Source: a virus
DNA length: 64,000 nt
Direction: 5' to 3' (one strand)
IMG/VR virus record: IMGVR_UViG_3300017963_000208
Span: 43,566 to 107,565 of that record
Below are positions 20,401 through 27,186 of this stretch, one piece after another. Below the pieces are notes generated by a model. That model was not told where the DNA came from. It did no database searches and worked only from the letters and a program-made list of their open reading frames with translations. The number at the start of each line of letters is the position of its first letter. The stretch's first letter is position 1. Both the position numbers and the translations under genes were made by a program.

Positions 20401-20731
20401 CTACTATAATAGAACCGACTTAGCTCAGGTAGAAGCTCTAGATGTTGGGCAGATTATCTATCGAAAAGTAGTTAGTAATTCTAGCCCCATTCCAACTGGA
20501 GCCACATATATTGAAGTTTCTGGTTCAGGTACCAGAGCTTTAGATGATGGCGCTACTGCTGGACAAATGCTAATCCTTACGGGAGAAACTGGAGGTGGTA
20601 CTGCTATCACTATCCAGGCAGCAGGAACTAATGTTCAAATGCCGTCTGATGTTACTTTAAATGAATATGATTCCATTGGGTTTATTTGGAATGGAACCTA
20701 CTGGGTTGAACTTCATAGATCTAATAATTAA
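17447..20731 (+). CDS. Large baseplate/fibre protein with two LamG-like domains
   Basis: A 1094-residue protein with an AGGAG site. The N-terminal 350 residues resemble phage proteins that begin 'TFRPLRYF..F' and hold repeated adaptor strands. Two concanavalin/LamG-like jelly rolls follow, at about residues 530-710 and 720-905; each opens with a 'P-x-x-DP-x-x-PWT' segment and contains an 'ALYVDG'- or 'QLWVDGELV'-type strand. LamG folds often bind glycans, so a host surface contact is plausible. The end is a short beta domain (about 995-1094). The family of the N-terminal part is uncertain. Confidence 0.6.
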   Translation: MALPTNTFRPLRYFRSKFREGKYLLAAEATDIQLETFEDLRRFILNTYGDVAVGPAFRPDQISTTEIRLRPGEAWDGGVPFQLKSGTDARVVAGVLPTGVTLVDTSAGALDTGGKSLDLSGGLTDGSYSVVMEAYEEIVKEAGAGAVDGFLEGVNVGEGTQHKFRLVYKVNVVETSDLTQTPTYPLSGAGIDYHYVNEINLTPSASENYLVSSIDITPDVNGADRRIVLNNSASNIPFSVDAEDFIFGTLEDSDGNLFTITSISTSDGGATVTMLLDREVDINTNVPKAGLPVITNGVDYKIKKRDFFVTDATGVPEGKRFFRVADFTFATGALTGLTDLRTVTEINSFGTDPNARLSGGGEISWSLVTNALTHSQDFDISLPGLAYLGSVPTPPGSITLASDGDVAYILLDREATADYSATATVVPKADVPSSVDVYVVAERRGSRVYFPHNGSIGDGETGILGAFGAAFNKDLSLDLLTDAITENQVDEVFAETFDTQNYVDSGATIGMNFEPFLKRYVSTTSARFVDYDADVLPAADPQDPWTKVGAQVEAVAAGILTLTDSSIGDQIAYTRTESNLVPDSQNVGKMRARITAEGGTGNPFTYEVRDGTSGKHFGFALSTTAVDLIDGSGASLATYALDGTLFHTYELQKIGQLAVQLWVDGELVATQDYSSISTGSGGSSDIAWGTTVTATATVELDWVIFNIYQSILQTVDIFKTVSVFYPGDTVPASDPDNPWTVQDGGGGISEATSGGRLTITDNIGTNRIAYERSEAKLARHGNLEVEMRVEIETGGLSSFDTFGLRFADGAKDIAAYIRDVAGQLKVGLYDGSSVVLRSSEIDLNNDEEYVIKIVKTRDEECALYVDGVLRDQASYDSFKDITTDKKIYFGGFTVASQYVANIDWVQYALPGDGSLAKTPVIELLASISGDDPAYSVFLSTDGGTTWFEAPEREFIEIADKTKSGASLIARIALSTISSTLTDFGVYYNRTDLAQVEALDVGQIIYRKVVSNSSPIPTGATYIEVSGSGTRALDDGATAGQMLILTGETGGGTAITIQAAGTNVQMPSDVTLNEYDSIGFIWNGTYWVELHRSNN

Positions 20732-20742
20732 GAGGGCTTAAT

Positions 20743-21651
20743 ATGGCAATTGTTAAAGGTTCGGGGCAAAATTTCAGTAAAAAGCCCACTAATATTGGCA
20801 TTCCGGTTGTCACTCAGCCCAAGGAATTGATTACTGCTTTGGCATTAACCGGCAACGGAGATATGGACGAAAATACTCCAGAAACTCTATACTTTCACGT
20901 ATTTGGAGGAGTGCCTGGAGACATACGTCTATATATCTATGGGGAAGAATTTAGTCCTTTCCACTATTCCGAGTTACCTCAGCATAATCATGGGCCGGGA
21001 AGTTACCAATCAAGTAACGTAAACTCGGGGTCAACCACGCATGCTCATGGAAATACTTTTTCCATTAATAACACTAACCTGTCTCATGGTCATAGTTACT
21101 CTATGGGATCAGACAGTCACAGACATAGAGTTTGGTCTATTCCCAACACCCCCACTGCTTTAGGTGTTCTTTTAAGTAGTGGTAGTCAGGGATGGTATGA
21201 TGCTGCTCCTGGTAATGGTCATCAGTTGTTAGAAAATGATAGTCACTCTCATAGTTTGACTATTTACAATAACTTAGGGAACCATAGTCATGGTATTAGC
21301 GGTGGGATAACCAACAATAGTATTAATAGTCACCAACATGCTGTAAGTAGTGGTAGTTCTTCCAACACTGGTTTGGTTGGACCAGCAGCCTTAAACACAG
21401 TAGCCGTCAAAGACTATTTTGATGATTTGCAGATTGAGGTGGATGGTGTAGACCGTACAGCTACTCTTAAAACTCAAGCAGGCGTAGCTAAATTTGGTGA
21501 CGGTACGGCTGGACATTCTATAGTGACCACAGGTATCGAGTTACAACTAGGTTCATTTATTTCCACTCCGGGACAACATAAGATTGTATTTAGTCTTGGT
21601 GGTTCTCAGAATGGTGGTAAATTGAGGTATAATCTTTATCTATTAGCGTAA
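20743..21651 (+). CDS. His-rich tail fibre tip protein (HxH motifs)
   Basis: A 302-residue protein. Between about residues 80 and 205 there are seven H-x-H motifs (HNH, HAH, HGH, HRH, HSH, HSH, HQH) in a Gly/Ser/Asn-rich background. In the T4 long tail fibre tip and in collar-type fibres such motifs bind iron along the trimer axis, so a thin metal-stabilised needle is likely. The C-terminal third is a beta domain with GTAGHSIVTTGIELQLG. It is probably a receptor-binding tip or short fibre; as the last structural gene before lysis this fits well. Confidence 0.65.
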   Translation: MAIVKGSGQNFSKKPTNIGIPVVTQPKELITALALTGNGDMDENTPETLYFHVFGGVPGDIRLYIYGEEFSPFHYSELPQHNHGPGSYQSSNVNSGSTTHAHGNTFSINNTNLSHGHSYSMGSDSHRHRVWSIPNTPTALGVLLSSGSQGWYDAAPGNGHQLLENDSHSHSLTIYNNLGNHSHGISGGITNNSINSHQHAVSSGSSSNTGLVGPAALNTVAVKDYFDDLQIEVDGVDRTATLKTQAGVAKFGDGTAGHSIVTTGIELQLGSFISTPGQHKIVFSLGGSQNGGKLRYNLYLLA

Positions 21652-21655
21652 GACA

Positions 21656-21826
21656 ATGAATAAAGCAAAAGTAGAAGAACAATTAAAAATACTAGAAAAT
21701 TTAGTTGAAGAAGATCTTTCTAATGGCCGTGCAGTTCAAAAACGACTTAGAGAGAAAATCACTAAAAAAGGTAAGTGTCCTCTAACTATAGTGGAAGAAT
21801 TAAAAGACCTTAAGAAAGAGAGCTAA
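21656..21826 (+). CDS. Short helical protein upstream of the lysis genes
   Basis: A 56-residue ORF that begins 4 bases after the fibre stop. It is charged and helical (Lys/Glu-rich, with KILENLVEEDLSNG near residue 11) and has a single Cys. No family is recognised. Spacing to both neighbours (4 bases each) and a clean ATG support it as a real gene. It could be a fibre chaperone or part of the lysis cassette. Confidence 0.6.
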   Translation: MNKAKVEEQLKILENLVEEDLSNGRAVQKRLREKITKKGKCPLTIVEELKDLKKES

Positions 21827-21830
21827 TCCT

Positions 21831-22109
21831 ATGATTGTGACTTGGCCGGTAGCCGTAGGAGTAGTGTGCTCTGTGGGCACCATCTGCTTGACAATTTTAA
21901 AAATTATTCAAATGAGAAAGCCAACTGTGGAGGAATCTCCTGTAACTAAGTGTGAAAAATTGCAGGATAGGCTTGCAGAAGTTGAGAAAAAGCTAGCTGT
22001 TCTACAGGCACATATGGAAGAGTGCCGGCGAGATAGAGAAGAATTTGGAGAACATCTAGAAAAAGTAAATGACCTATTAATTAAGATACTTACAGACCAG
22101 AGAGATTAA
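21831..22109 (+). CDS. Membrane-anchored coiled-coil protein, putative holin or i-spanin
   Basis: A 92-residue protein with one N-terminal membrane segment (about residues 5-24, VAVGVVCSVGTICLTILKII) and then a charged coiled coil (about 38-88) with heptad Leu. That layout fits an inner-membrane spanin subunit; a class III-type holin is the alternative. Position directly before the endolysin supports a lysis role. No o-spanin lipoprotein is seen next to it on this strand. Confidence 0.5.
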   Translation: MIVTWPVAVGVVCSVGTICLTILKIIQMRKPTVEESPVTKCEKLQDRLAEVEKKLAVLQAHMEECRRDREEFGEHLEKVNDLLIKILTDQRD

Positions 22110-22152
22110 ATTTTCCTACGACGAGGCCTCTTTTTAGTTTTAGGGAGGAATT

Positions 22153-22737
22153 ATGGACCTTCTCAAAATCATTATAAAAATTATAACCAGTTTTTTCAAA
22201 AAAGATATTCCCGAACCTAAAGAGCCAGAAATCATAGAACTTGGTTATACCAACGAGGAGAGAGAAGTGAAGTGGGTAAAAAGCCCAAACTATAGCGTGA
22301 AGGCAGACAGAGAAATCTCTGCCATAATCTTACATCACACAGCCAGTTGGAACTTTGAGAACACTGTAACCTGGTTAGCTGACCCTGCTGCTAAAGCCTC
22401 TGCTCATTACGTGATTAGCCGAAAGGGTGAGATAGTCCAAATGGTACTGGATAAGCACAGAGCATGGCATGCTGGTGTCTCAGAACTTGACGGACGCAAG
22501 CACGTAAATAACTTCTCTATTGGTATCGAACTAATGGGAAATACGTGTGAGAAACCTCTGACAGAAGAACAGTGGAAGGCTATGGTGTGGTTAGTAAAGA
22601 AGTTGATGGCTGAATATGATATTCCAGCCCACCGAGTAGTAGACCACCGAAAGGTGTCCCCTGGACGCAAGGTAGACTTAGACCCTACTAACTTTGACTG
22701 GACTCAGTTCTATAAAGATATTGGGGCCATAGAATAA
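22153..22737 (+). CDS. Endolysin, N-acetylmuramoyl-L-alanine amidase (Amidase_2)
   Basis: A 194-residue enzyme with a strong AGGGAGGA site. It cleaves the amide bond between MurNAc and L-Ala in peptidoglycan. The Zn site is visible: His61 (in HHT), His165 and Asp175 or Asp177 (in DHRKVSPGRKVDLDP). Glu126 (GIEL) and Lys173 are further expected active-site residues. Residues 3-17 form a hydrophobic or amphipathic helix with basic residues that may act as a membrane anchor; the amidase domain starts near residue 40. It closes the late operon and is followed by the convergent terminator. Confidence 0.9.
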   Translation: MDLLKIIIKIITSFFKKDIPEPKEPEIIELGYTNEEREVKWVKSPNYSVKADREISAIILHHTASWNFENTVTWLADPAAKASAHYVISRKGEIVQMVLDKHRAWHAGVSELDGRKHVNNFSIGIELMGNTCEKPLTEEQWKAMVWLVKKLMAEYDIPAHRVVDHRKVSPGRKVDLDPTNFDWTQFYKDIGAIE

Positions 22738-22768
22738 AAAAGGGAGCTAGAGATTAACCCTAGCCCCC
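22736..22768 (-). terminator. Rho-independent terminator for the minus-strand operon
   Basis: The inverted repeat 22742-22750 / 22760-22768 (GGGAGCTAG and CTAGCCCCC, one mismatch, 9-base loop) is followed on the minus strand by six T (22736-22741). This is a classical terminator at the end of the minus-strand operon, just past the endolysin stop. Confidence 0.75.
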
Positions 22769-22776
22769 TAAGTGTT

Positions 22777-22803
22777 GCGGAGATTGTTAGATTTATTCTC
22801 CGC
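22777..22803 (+). terminator. Second hairpin in the convergent junction
   Basis: A 7-bp stem GCGGAGA / TCTCCGC (22777-22783 / 22797-22803) with a T-rich loop. It lies downstream of the plus-strand late genes and abuts the stop of the first minus-strand gene. There is no strong T run on the + side, so its role in ending late transcription is less certain than that of the neighbouring hairpin. Confidence 0.4.
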
Positions 22804-22804
22804 A

Positions 22805-23293
22805 CTATCCTCCGAACTCCTCTTTCAAGAAATCTCTTAAATCCTCGAAAGACTTAAATACCTCGTCACAGCACCCCCTAGCCCAAGCAGGCAAAGGAGC
22901 TGACTGAACGCAATAAACAGGTTTACCTGCCCTATAAGCGATAGTCATTTCGCTATGGGTACCTGCCCCACTCTTACATCCCTTATCCCATAAAACGATA
23001 ACTGCATCCGTCTTATTTTGCACTAGGTCGCAATCGAAGTCTATGACTTTTCTCATATACCTGACGCCCCGTTCTACGTGCAGAGGGTCTTCTGAGTCGA
23101 GTAGGTCATACCAGTGAGTCATTCCCTCGGGAAGTCTTCCTGGCCGCAAGCCTTTAAGTTGTAACGGCTCTAATTTATAAGGATTTAAAACCGTGAATCC
23201 TAGTTCTTCCAGAAAGGGAGTAATGTCTTCCCTCCACTGAGCATCGTGAGGATTCTTACCCATACGGCCTGCTAAGTAAACTTTAGTTTTCAT
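22805..23293 (-). CDS. Nucleoside 2-deoxyribosyltransferase-like protein
   Basis: A 162-residue protein with the Rossmann-like plan of nucleoside deoxyribosyltransferase-like proteins: MKTKVYLAGRM at the start, an aliphatic strand ending in VIVLWDKG, and GAGTHSEMTIAYRAGKPVYC near residues 109-128, which holds the conserved Glu of the 'SGTxxE' loop. The family exchanges or removes bases on (deoxy)nucleosides; the exact substrate cannot be read. A role in nucleotide scavenging fits the other nucleotide genes on this strand. Confidence 0.65.
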   Translation of the reverse strand: MKTKVYLAGRMGKNPHDAQWREDITPFLEELGFTVLNPYKLEPLQLKGLRPGRLPEGMTHWYDLLDSEDPLHVERGVRYMRKVIDFDCDLVQNKTDAVIVLWDKGCKSGAGTHSEMTIAYRAGKPVYCVQSAPLPAWARGCCDEVFKSFEDLRDFLKEEFGG

Positions 23294-23312
23294 TACGTGT
23301 ATCTAACCCCGT

Positions 23313-23456
23313 CTAAAAGGTGAAATAAAGATACATTAAGCCCATCTGGGATAACATACCCATTAGTTTAGCGACTAAGAATCCCAACCCACCGAACACT
23401 CCACACACAAAAGCGGTAACCGCTAAACCTGCCAATGATTTAATAGTCTTTTTCAT
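23313..23456 (-). CDS. Small membrane protein (47 aa)
   Basis: Starts MKKTIKSLAGLAVTAFVCGV and is almost wholly hydrophobic with a basic N-terminus, so one or two membrane segments. The ATG overlaps the upstream stop (TAATG), which supports coupled translation. No function can be given. Confidence 0.6.
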   Translation of the reverse strand: MKKTIKSLAGLAVTAFVCGVFGGLGFLVAKLMGMLSQMGLMYLYFTF

Positions 23457-23800
23457 TAATCCTCCTTAGATACGAACCGAGTTTTAAACAGAACCAAAAT
23501 TAGGGCTACGGGCGGTAAAAACAAAGCCCAAAAGATGAGCCAGCCAATTGACCCTTTATATTTCAATTTAGATTCTTTCATTTCGTTCTCCTTTTTTACC
23601 CAATCTTCATCATAGTATTCGTCCAAAGCTGATTGAACCAAGGCATAATCCTCATCTGAGAAATAATAATTCCTCTTACATTTCAACCATACAAATAGAG
23701 AGCACCACCGATCTTCCTCTTCTGGGGCATTCGGATCAACTTCTATTTCTGAGTTATGTAGAAGGTTTATTAATTCCCGAGCTGTGAGTTTCTTGTTCAT
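23456..23800 (-). CDS. Acidic protein with C-terminal membrane segment
   Basis: A 114-residue protein. The first 85 residues are polar and acidic, with 'DPNAPEEEDRW' and a Tyr-rich stretch; residues about 86-107 are hydrophobic (WLIFWALFLPPVALILVLF), so it is a tail-anchored membrane protein with a cytoplasmic domain. It overlaps its upstream neighbour by 4 bases (ATGA). No family is recognised. Confidence 0.65.
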   Translation of the reverse strand: MNKKLTARELINLLHNSEIEVDPNAPEEEDRWCSLFVWLKCKRNYYFSDEDYALVQSALDEYYDEDWVKKENEMKESKLKYKGSIGWLIFWALFLPPVALILVLFKTRFVSKED

Positions 23801-24057
23801 TTACACACCACCGACACTTGCATATAAATTCTGCCTACCTCTATGGGCGTAATATCCACAGATATCTTCTTAGGGGACACATACCCATTTTGTCTACAGG
23901 CTATAGTAGCCGATTTAACAATAGTAAAAGAGTCCATCTCTTTAAGGGCCATGTTTAGCCTTGCTTTTTCTGGGCCTGTCAGATTAACCTTAGTTTCATA
24001 ACATCCAGCAAATCCTACAGAGATAGCTAGCAGCCCTAAAACCAGTAGCCTTTTCAT
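23797..24057 (-). CDS. Putative lipoprotein
   Basis: An 86-residue protein with a short basic N-terminus, hydrophobic core and a lipobox-like end (SVGFAGC, Cys19). The mature part is about 67 residues with two further Cys near the middle and end. It is a candidate o-spanin or superinfection-exclusion lipoprotein, but neither can be shown. It overlaps both neighbours by 4 bases. Confidence 0.6.
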   Translation of the reverse strand: MKRLLVLGLLAISVGFAGCYETKVNLTGPEKARLNMALKEMDSFTIVKSATIACRQNGYVSPKKISVDITPIEVGRIYMQVSVVCK

Positions 24058-24239
24058 TCTCCTAACCTCTCAGCCTCTTTCTTATTCATCTTATATAGAA
24101 ATACATACAAAGGAACTAGTAGAGCGTCTAGAATAGCCCAGTGCCAGAATCCTTTGCTGGCCATTCCTATTGCTAGGCCGCCAAACATAATAGCCATAAC
24201 CAGAAAGAAACGGCTAAAGAACGTAAATTGCTTTTTCAC
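24054..24239 (-). CDS. Small membrane protein (61 aa)
   Basis: Two hydrophobic segments (about residues 10-28 and 32-49) separated by a short loop, with a Lys/Glu-rich end. It is encoded in a run of four envelope proteins. Function unknown. Confidence 0.6.
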   Translation of the reverse strand: MKKQFTFFSRFFLVMAIMFGGLAIGMASKGFWHWAILDALLVPLYVFLYKMNKKEAERLGE

Positions 24240-24247
24240 CTACCACC

Positions 24248-25219
24248 TCACGTATTAGTGTAATATAAACTCTTATTGGTTTCTATTCTTTTATCTGAGT
24301 TCTTAGCTAGGTGTCTCTTGTCCAAGAACTCTGAAAATTCCATTTTCTTAATCAGGTTGGGCTGATTGCACCAGCTAGCCAGGTCCACGTAGAAGGGGTT
24401 GTGTTCTGATTCCCAACACTTGATGTCCCGCATTAAGTACGGAAGACACTGTTTACTTCTCAAATACTCTACTCTTTTGACCACATTATCTAGGGGCATA
24501 TCTGGATGACAGTAAACGAAGAACTTGAGTCTCCAGGGCTTTCGCCAGGAAAGGAGAGGTAGCTTTTGTTCTATTTGGGTTAGGTACCGCCAATCGTCAA
24601 AAGCAAAAATGTACTCTCCCAGATAGTTCATCTGAGACAGTAAATCAGAGTTCTCCTTATCTAACAACCTTATGTCTAATCCCTGATTAAACTGACACCG
24701 TATCTTCTTATCTACTAACTCTTTCAAGATGACCTTATGGTTAGGTAGAGCTAAGATATTGTTATCTAAGAACTTTACCTTCTTATGCTTAACGATACGG
24801 TCTACGTTATTGACGTGCCTAATGCCTCCCTCTTTCTTAGGGACCTTACAAAACTTACACTTCCTAATACAACCTCTTGATATAAACCCATAAGAGGTAT
24901 CATTCTCTGGATATAGACTATAGTCTGGGTCTAAGGCTTCTACTTCTGGGGGTAACTCCACCGAAAGAGAGTGTCCAGTACCTCCAAAAATAATATTTTT
25001 ACCAGTAATCCAATCCTTAGTTCCCTCGAAGATTACACTACAGTACACTTTGTCGTGGGTATTGGGTATCCTTCTTGTCTTCTTCTTTCTTGAGGGATAG
25101 TAGGGGATATGGAGCTGACGTAGACGAACTTCGTCCCCCAGGGCTTTGTGATAGGTAGAAAGCTTCATCAGAGCCAGGTTCGGAATAGTTGAATCCGCAT
25201 CTACCAACAGGACTCTCAC
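24248..25219 (-). CDS. Radical SAM protein
   Basis: A 323-residue protein with the radical SAM cluster motif C-x3-C-x2-C (Cys117, 121, 124 in RGCIRKCKFC). Upstream of it, residues 1-100 look like a small Rossmann-type domain (MRVLLVDADS, then IIFGGTGHS), as in B12-binding radical SAM proteins, though the usual D-x-H-x-x-G is not seen. The rest fits a TIM barrel (FAFDDWRYLT near residue 206). The substrate is unknown; protein, tRNA or nucleotide modification are all possible. It overlaps the next upstream gene by 4 bases, so the two are probably co-translated. Confidence 0.7.
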   Translation of the reverse strand: MRVLLVDADSTIPNLALMKLSTYHKALGDEVRLRQLHIPYYPSRKKKTRRIPNTHDKVYCSVIFEGTKDWITGKNIIFGGTGHSLSVELPPEVEALDPDYSLYPENDTSYGFISRGCIRKCKFCKVPKKEGGIRHVNNVDRIVKHKKVKFLDNNILALPNHKVILKELVDKKIRCQFNQGLDIRLLDKENSDLLSQMNYLGEYIFAFDDWRYLTQIEQKLPLLSWRKPWRLKFFVYCHPDMPLDNVVKRVEYLRSKQCLPYLMRDIKCWESEHNPFYVDLASWCNQPNLIKKMEFSEFLDKRHLAKNSDKRIETNKSLYYTNT

Positions 25220-25638
25220 TTCCCTCTCCTTTTCTTATCTCTAGCCCTCCACTCCTTAATCTCAAAATACCTATCCTCAGACTTATAGAACTCTTCTAAT
25301 TCGTCTAATTTTTCTTGGTACTTATCTTCACAATCAGGACAGTGCTCTACTACTTTTCGAGCTACAATCCCTATATCCTGCCACCACATATCACTTCCGG
25401 TAGCCACTTCATAACACTGGTTATATACGTCTAAAAACTTCTGTGGGTCTAGGTTAGGACCTATATGAAAGGCCAGACAACTAGCATCTTCAGCTCTCAG
25501 AGCCTTATAATAACTAACCACCTCCCCGAAGTGGGCGAAATCGACCCCCGGAAGTCCTACCGAAGGATTGTCAGAGTCCCAGACCAGCTCATAAGGCTTA
25601 ACCATATAATTAGGAGTGTAAATTACTATTTCTCTCAT
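25216..25638 (-). CDS. Unknown protein coupled to the radical SAM gene
   Basis: A 140-residue protein with a mixed alpha/beta start and a strongly charged C-terminal helix (about residues 100-140). It contains C-P-x-C (CPDC, near residue 95). It overlaps dut and the radical SAM gene by 4 bases each. The neighbourhood suggests a partner or substrate of the radical SAM protein, but no motif proves it. Confidence 0.55.
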   Translation of the reverse strand: MREIVIYTPNYMVKPYELVWDSDNPSVGLPGVDFAHFGEVVSYYKALRAEDASCLAFHIGPNLDPQKFLDVYNQCYEVATGSDMWWQDIGIVARKVVEHCPDCEDKYQEKLDELEEFYKSEDRYFEIKEWRARDKKRRGK

Positions 25639-26069
25639 TGACCAGTGCTCCCAAACCCTCCCGAACCTCTTCGAGTAGGATTAAGATTTTCAACCTCTTT
25701 AATAGCTAACGGCCTAGAAACCTTAGCCAATATCAATTGAGCAATTCTAGTACCTGGTTCTAAGGGAACTTCATTATGACATGCAGTAGTTAGGAGTACT
25801 TTAATCTCTCCTCTATAATCAGAATCAATGGTGCCCGGAGAGTTAACTACCATAACGCCACGGTCTCTAGCCAGTCCTGACCTAGCTCTCACCTGGAGTT
25901 CATACCCCTGTGGTATTTCAACTGCTAAACCAGTGGAAACTTCTGTTACCCTCCCATGACCAACCATGGTGTGTTTTAGATTACAAATATCCATTCCCGA
26001 AGCTCCCATAGATTTATACTCCGGAATCTTGGCTTCTGGGTCCAACTTTTTAAAGCATAGAATTGCCAT
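25635..26069 (-). CDS. dut: dUTPase (dUTP diphosphatase)
   Basis: A 144-residue trimeric-type dUTPase converting dUTP to dUMP and PPi. All five motifs are present: GASGMDI (motif 1), RARSGLA (2), NSPGTIDSDYRGEI (3), GTRIAQLIL (4) and the P-loop-like end RRGSGGFGSTG (5). It feeds dUMP to ThyX and keeps uracil out of DNA, in line with the dCMP deaminase and uracil-DNA glycosylase encoded further up. It is the first gene after a 95-base gap. Confidence 0.95.
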   Translation of the reverse strand: MAILCFKKLDPEAKIPEYKSMGASGMDICNLKHTMVGHGRVTEVSTGLAVEIPQGYELQVRARSGLARDRGVMVVNSPGTIDSDYRGEIKVLLTTACHNEVPLEPGTRIAQLILAKVSRPLAIKEVENLNPTRRGSGGFGSTGQ

Positions 26070-26164
26070 TCCTAACCTCTTAAAAATAGTCCTCTCAGAA
26101 CAGGTAAACGCAATATTTGGGGGCTATTTTGAGCTAAAACAGGTCAACCCACCCCCAGGTATAC
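26070..26164 (-). promoter_or_regulatory. Intergenic gap upstream of dut, candidate promoter region
   Basis: One of the few gaps on this strand. On the minus strand it holds TTGACCTGTTTTAG and, 37 bases later, TTTACCTGTTCTGAG, which share the core TTKACCTGTTYT, so it may be a pair of operator or promoter half-elements. A TGGGGG/CCCCCA pair could also form a hairpin. No clear -10 box at normal spacing is visible. The ribosome site AAGAGGTTAGGA precedes dut. Confidence 0.35.
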
Positions 26165-26371
26165 CTACTTTTTCTTAATGAGCATCCGACAAGCAGTTAA
26201 CTCATTGTTTTTCTTAGTTCTTCCGACTATAATCTTGTGTCCTCCCGCTACGTTAACCGTCTGGAAATCATCGGGTTTAAAATCGTCTGATTTGATTCCT
26301 GGGAAGGAGTAGTGTAAATAGTTATCGGTCTCATGGACCAGCTCTAATTCGTCTTTTCTACGTCTAGCCAT
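26165..26371 (-). CDS. Small basic protein, unknown
   Basis: A 68-residue protein starting MARRRKDELELVHETDNYLH. It is mixed in charge with a basic end and looks like a small beta domain. It begins 2 bases after the methyltransferase stop and overlaps the end of the alternative frame in that gene. No family is recognised. Confidence 0.55.
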   Translation of the reverse strand: MARRRKDELELVHETDNYLHYSFPGIKSDDFKPDDFQTVNVAGGHKIIVGRTKKNNELTACRMLIKKK

Positions 26372-27041
26372 TGTTATTTTCCTTCTTCTGCTCTTTTAAT
26401 TCTTTCTCCGATCCAACCCACGACTTGAGGGACAACTGAGTTACCGAGGCATTTAAGTCGGTCCACCCTAGAGGATACCCCTGAAGCCACTCGACCCACG
26501 TTGGGCTCAGACTTCCACCAGCCGATGGATTGGATTCTTTTACTGCTGTCTGTAGATTTGGTCCTCCCTCTCTGCCACTTCTTCCCGGCCCTGTATGGCA
26601 ATTGGCATGAGGAGTAGGCCATAAGTTCTTCTTCGCCATTGTCTGTAGGCTGTGTCTGACTTTGCCCGTTCTTCCTGCTCCCCCTCCCTGATTTGAGCCG
26701 TAACTCCTCGCCGTGGGAGTAGGCAACAATCCAGATGCGGTCCCTCTGGTGAGGCGCACCAAAGGCGGAAGCTGGTAAACATTGCCATTCAACAGTATAC
26801 CCGCTCTCGGCAAAGAACTTGAGTATTTCTTTAAGTCCCCTTTTTTTAAGTGTGGGCACATTTTCCAAGAGGACCCACTTAGGCTTGCAATCTTCAATGA
26901 GTCTTGCGAGTTCCCACCAAAGACCAGACCGATCTCCTCCGAGTCCTCCTCCCTTTCCTGCACAGGAGATGTCTTGGCAGGGGAATCCACCACAGAGGAT
27001 GTCTGCTCCTTTGATATCTTTGACCTCTTTAATGTCGCCAT
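26364..27041 (-). CDS. Alternative-frame ORF inside the methyltransferase gene
   Basis: A 225-residue frame, +1 relative to the methyltransferase, open from 27041 to 26364. Its product has two LPTPT/WPTPH repeats, NGNVYQLPPL, and a conserved-looking GGSLSPTWVEWLQGYPLGWT segment. From memory, very similar proteins exist in many phage and bacterial records, usually next to or over C5 methyltransferase genes. Either the frame is truly translated or it mirrors codon constraints of motif VIII and the C-terminal region of the enzyme. The long open stretch in moderately AT-rich DNA is hard to explain by chance. I give it low confidence as a protein. Confidence 0.3.
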   Translation of the reverse strand: MATLKRSKISKEQTSSVVDSPAKTSPVQEREEDSEEIGLVFGGNSQDSLKIASLSGSSWKMCPHLKKGDLKKYSSSLPRAGILLNGNVYQLPPLVRLTRGTASGLLPTPTARSYGSNQGGGAGRTGKVRHSLQTMAKKNLWPTPHANCHTGPGRSGREGGPNLQTAVKESNPSAGGSLSPTWVEWLQGYPLGWTDLNASVTQLSLKSWVGSEKELKEQKKENNNG

Positions 27042-27186
27042 CTAAGTTCTCTCCAAATCTCTTCTTATAAACCTGGCGGGCGTACCCGTCAATCTCACAG
27101 CCCCCAACGCACTCAAACCCCACGCTCTCTAGGCCTAGCCTGAATCCTCCGATGCCAGCAAAAGCATCATAAAACGTAAGGGTCAT
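26374..27186 (-). CDS. DNA cytosine-5 methyltransferase
   Basis: A 270-residue C5-cytosine methyltransferase. Motif I is at residues 7-15 (DAFAGIGGF, AdoMet site), the catalytic Cys70 is in GGFPCQDIS (motif IV), ENV at 108-110 (VI), QRDRIW at 147-152 (VIII) and GNSVVPQV near residue 248 (X). The segment between VIII and X is short and unlike standard recognition domains, so the target site is unknown. Its likely job is protecting phage DNA from host restriction. A second frame is open across most of the gene (see findings). No cognate endonuclease is seen nearby. Confidence 0.9.
   Translation of the reverse strand: MTLTFYDAFAGIGGFRLGLESVGFECVGGCEIDGYARQVYKKRFGENLDGDIKEVKDIKGADILCGGFPCQDISCAGKGGGLGGDRSGLWWELARLIEDCKPKWVLLENVPTLKKRGLKEILKFFAESGYTVEWQCLPASAFGAPHQRDRIWIVAYSHGEELRLKSGRGSRKNGQSQTQPTDNGEEELMAYSSCQLPYRAGKKWQRGRTKSTDSSKRIQSIGWWKSEPNVGRVASGVSSRVDRLKCLGNSVVPQVVGWIGERIKRAEEGK

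Noticed and set aside
26782-27070. Plus-strand ORFs opposite the methyltransferase gene
   Set aside because: Antisense frames of a clear C5-methyltransferase; no start signals and no family.
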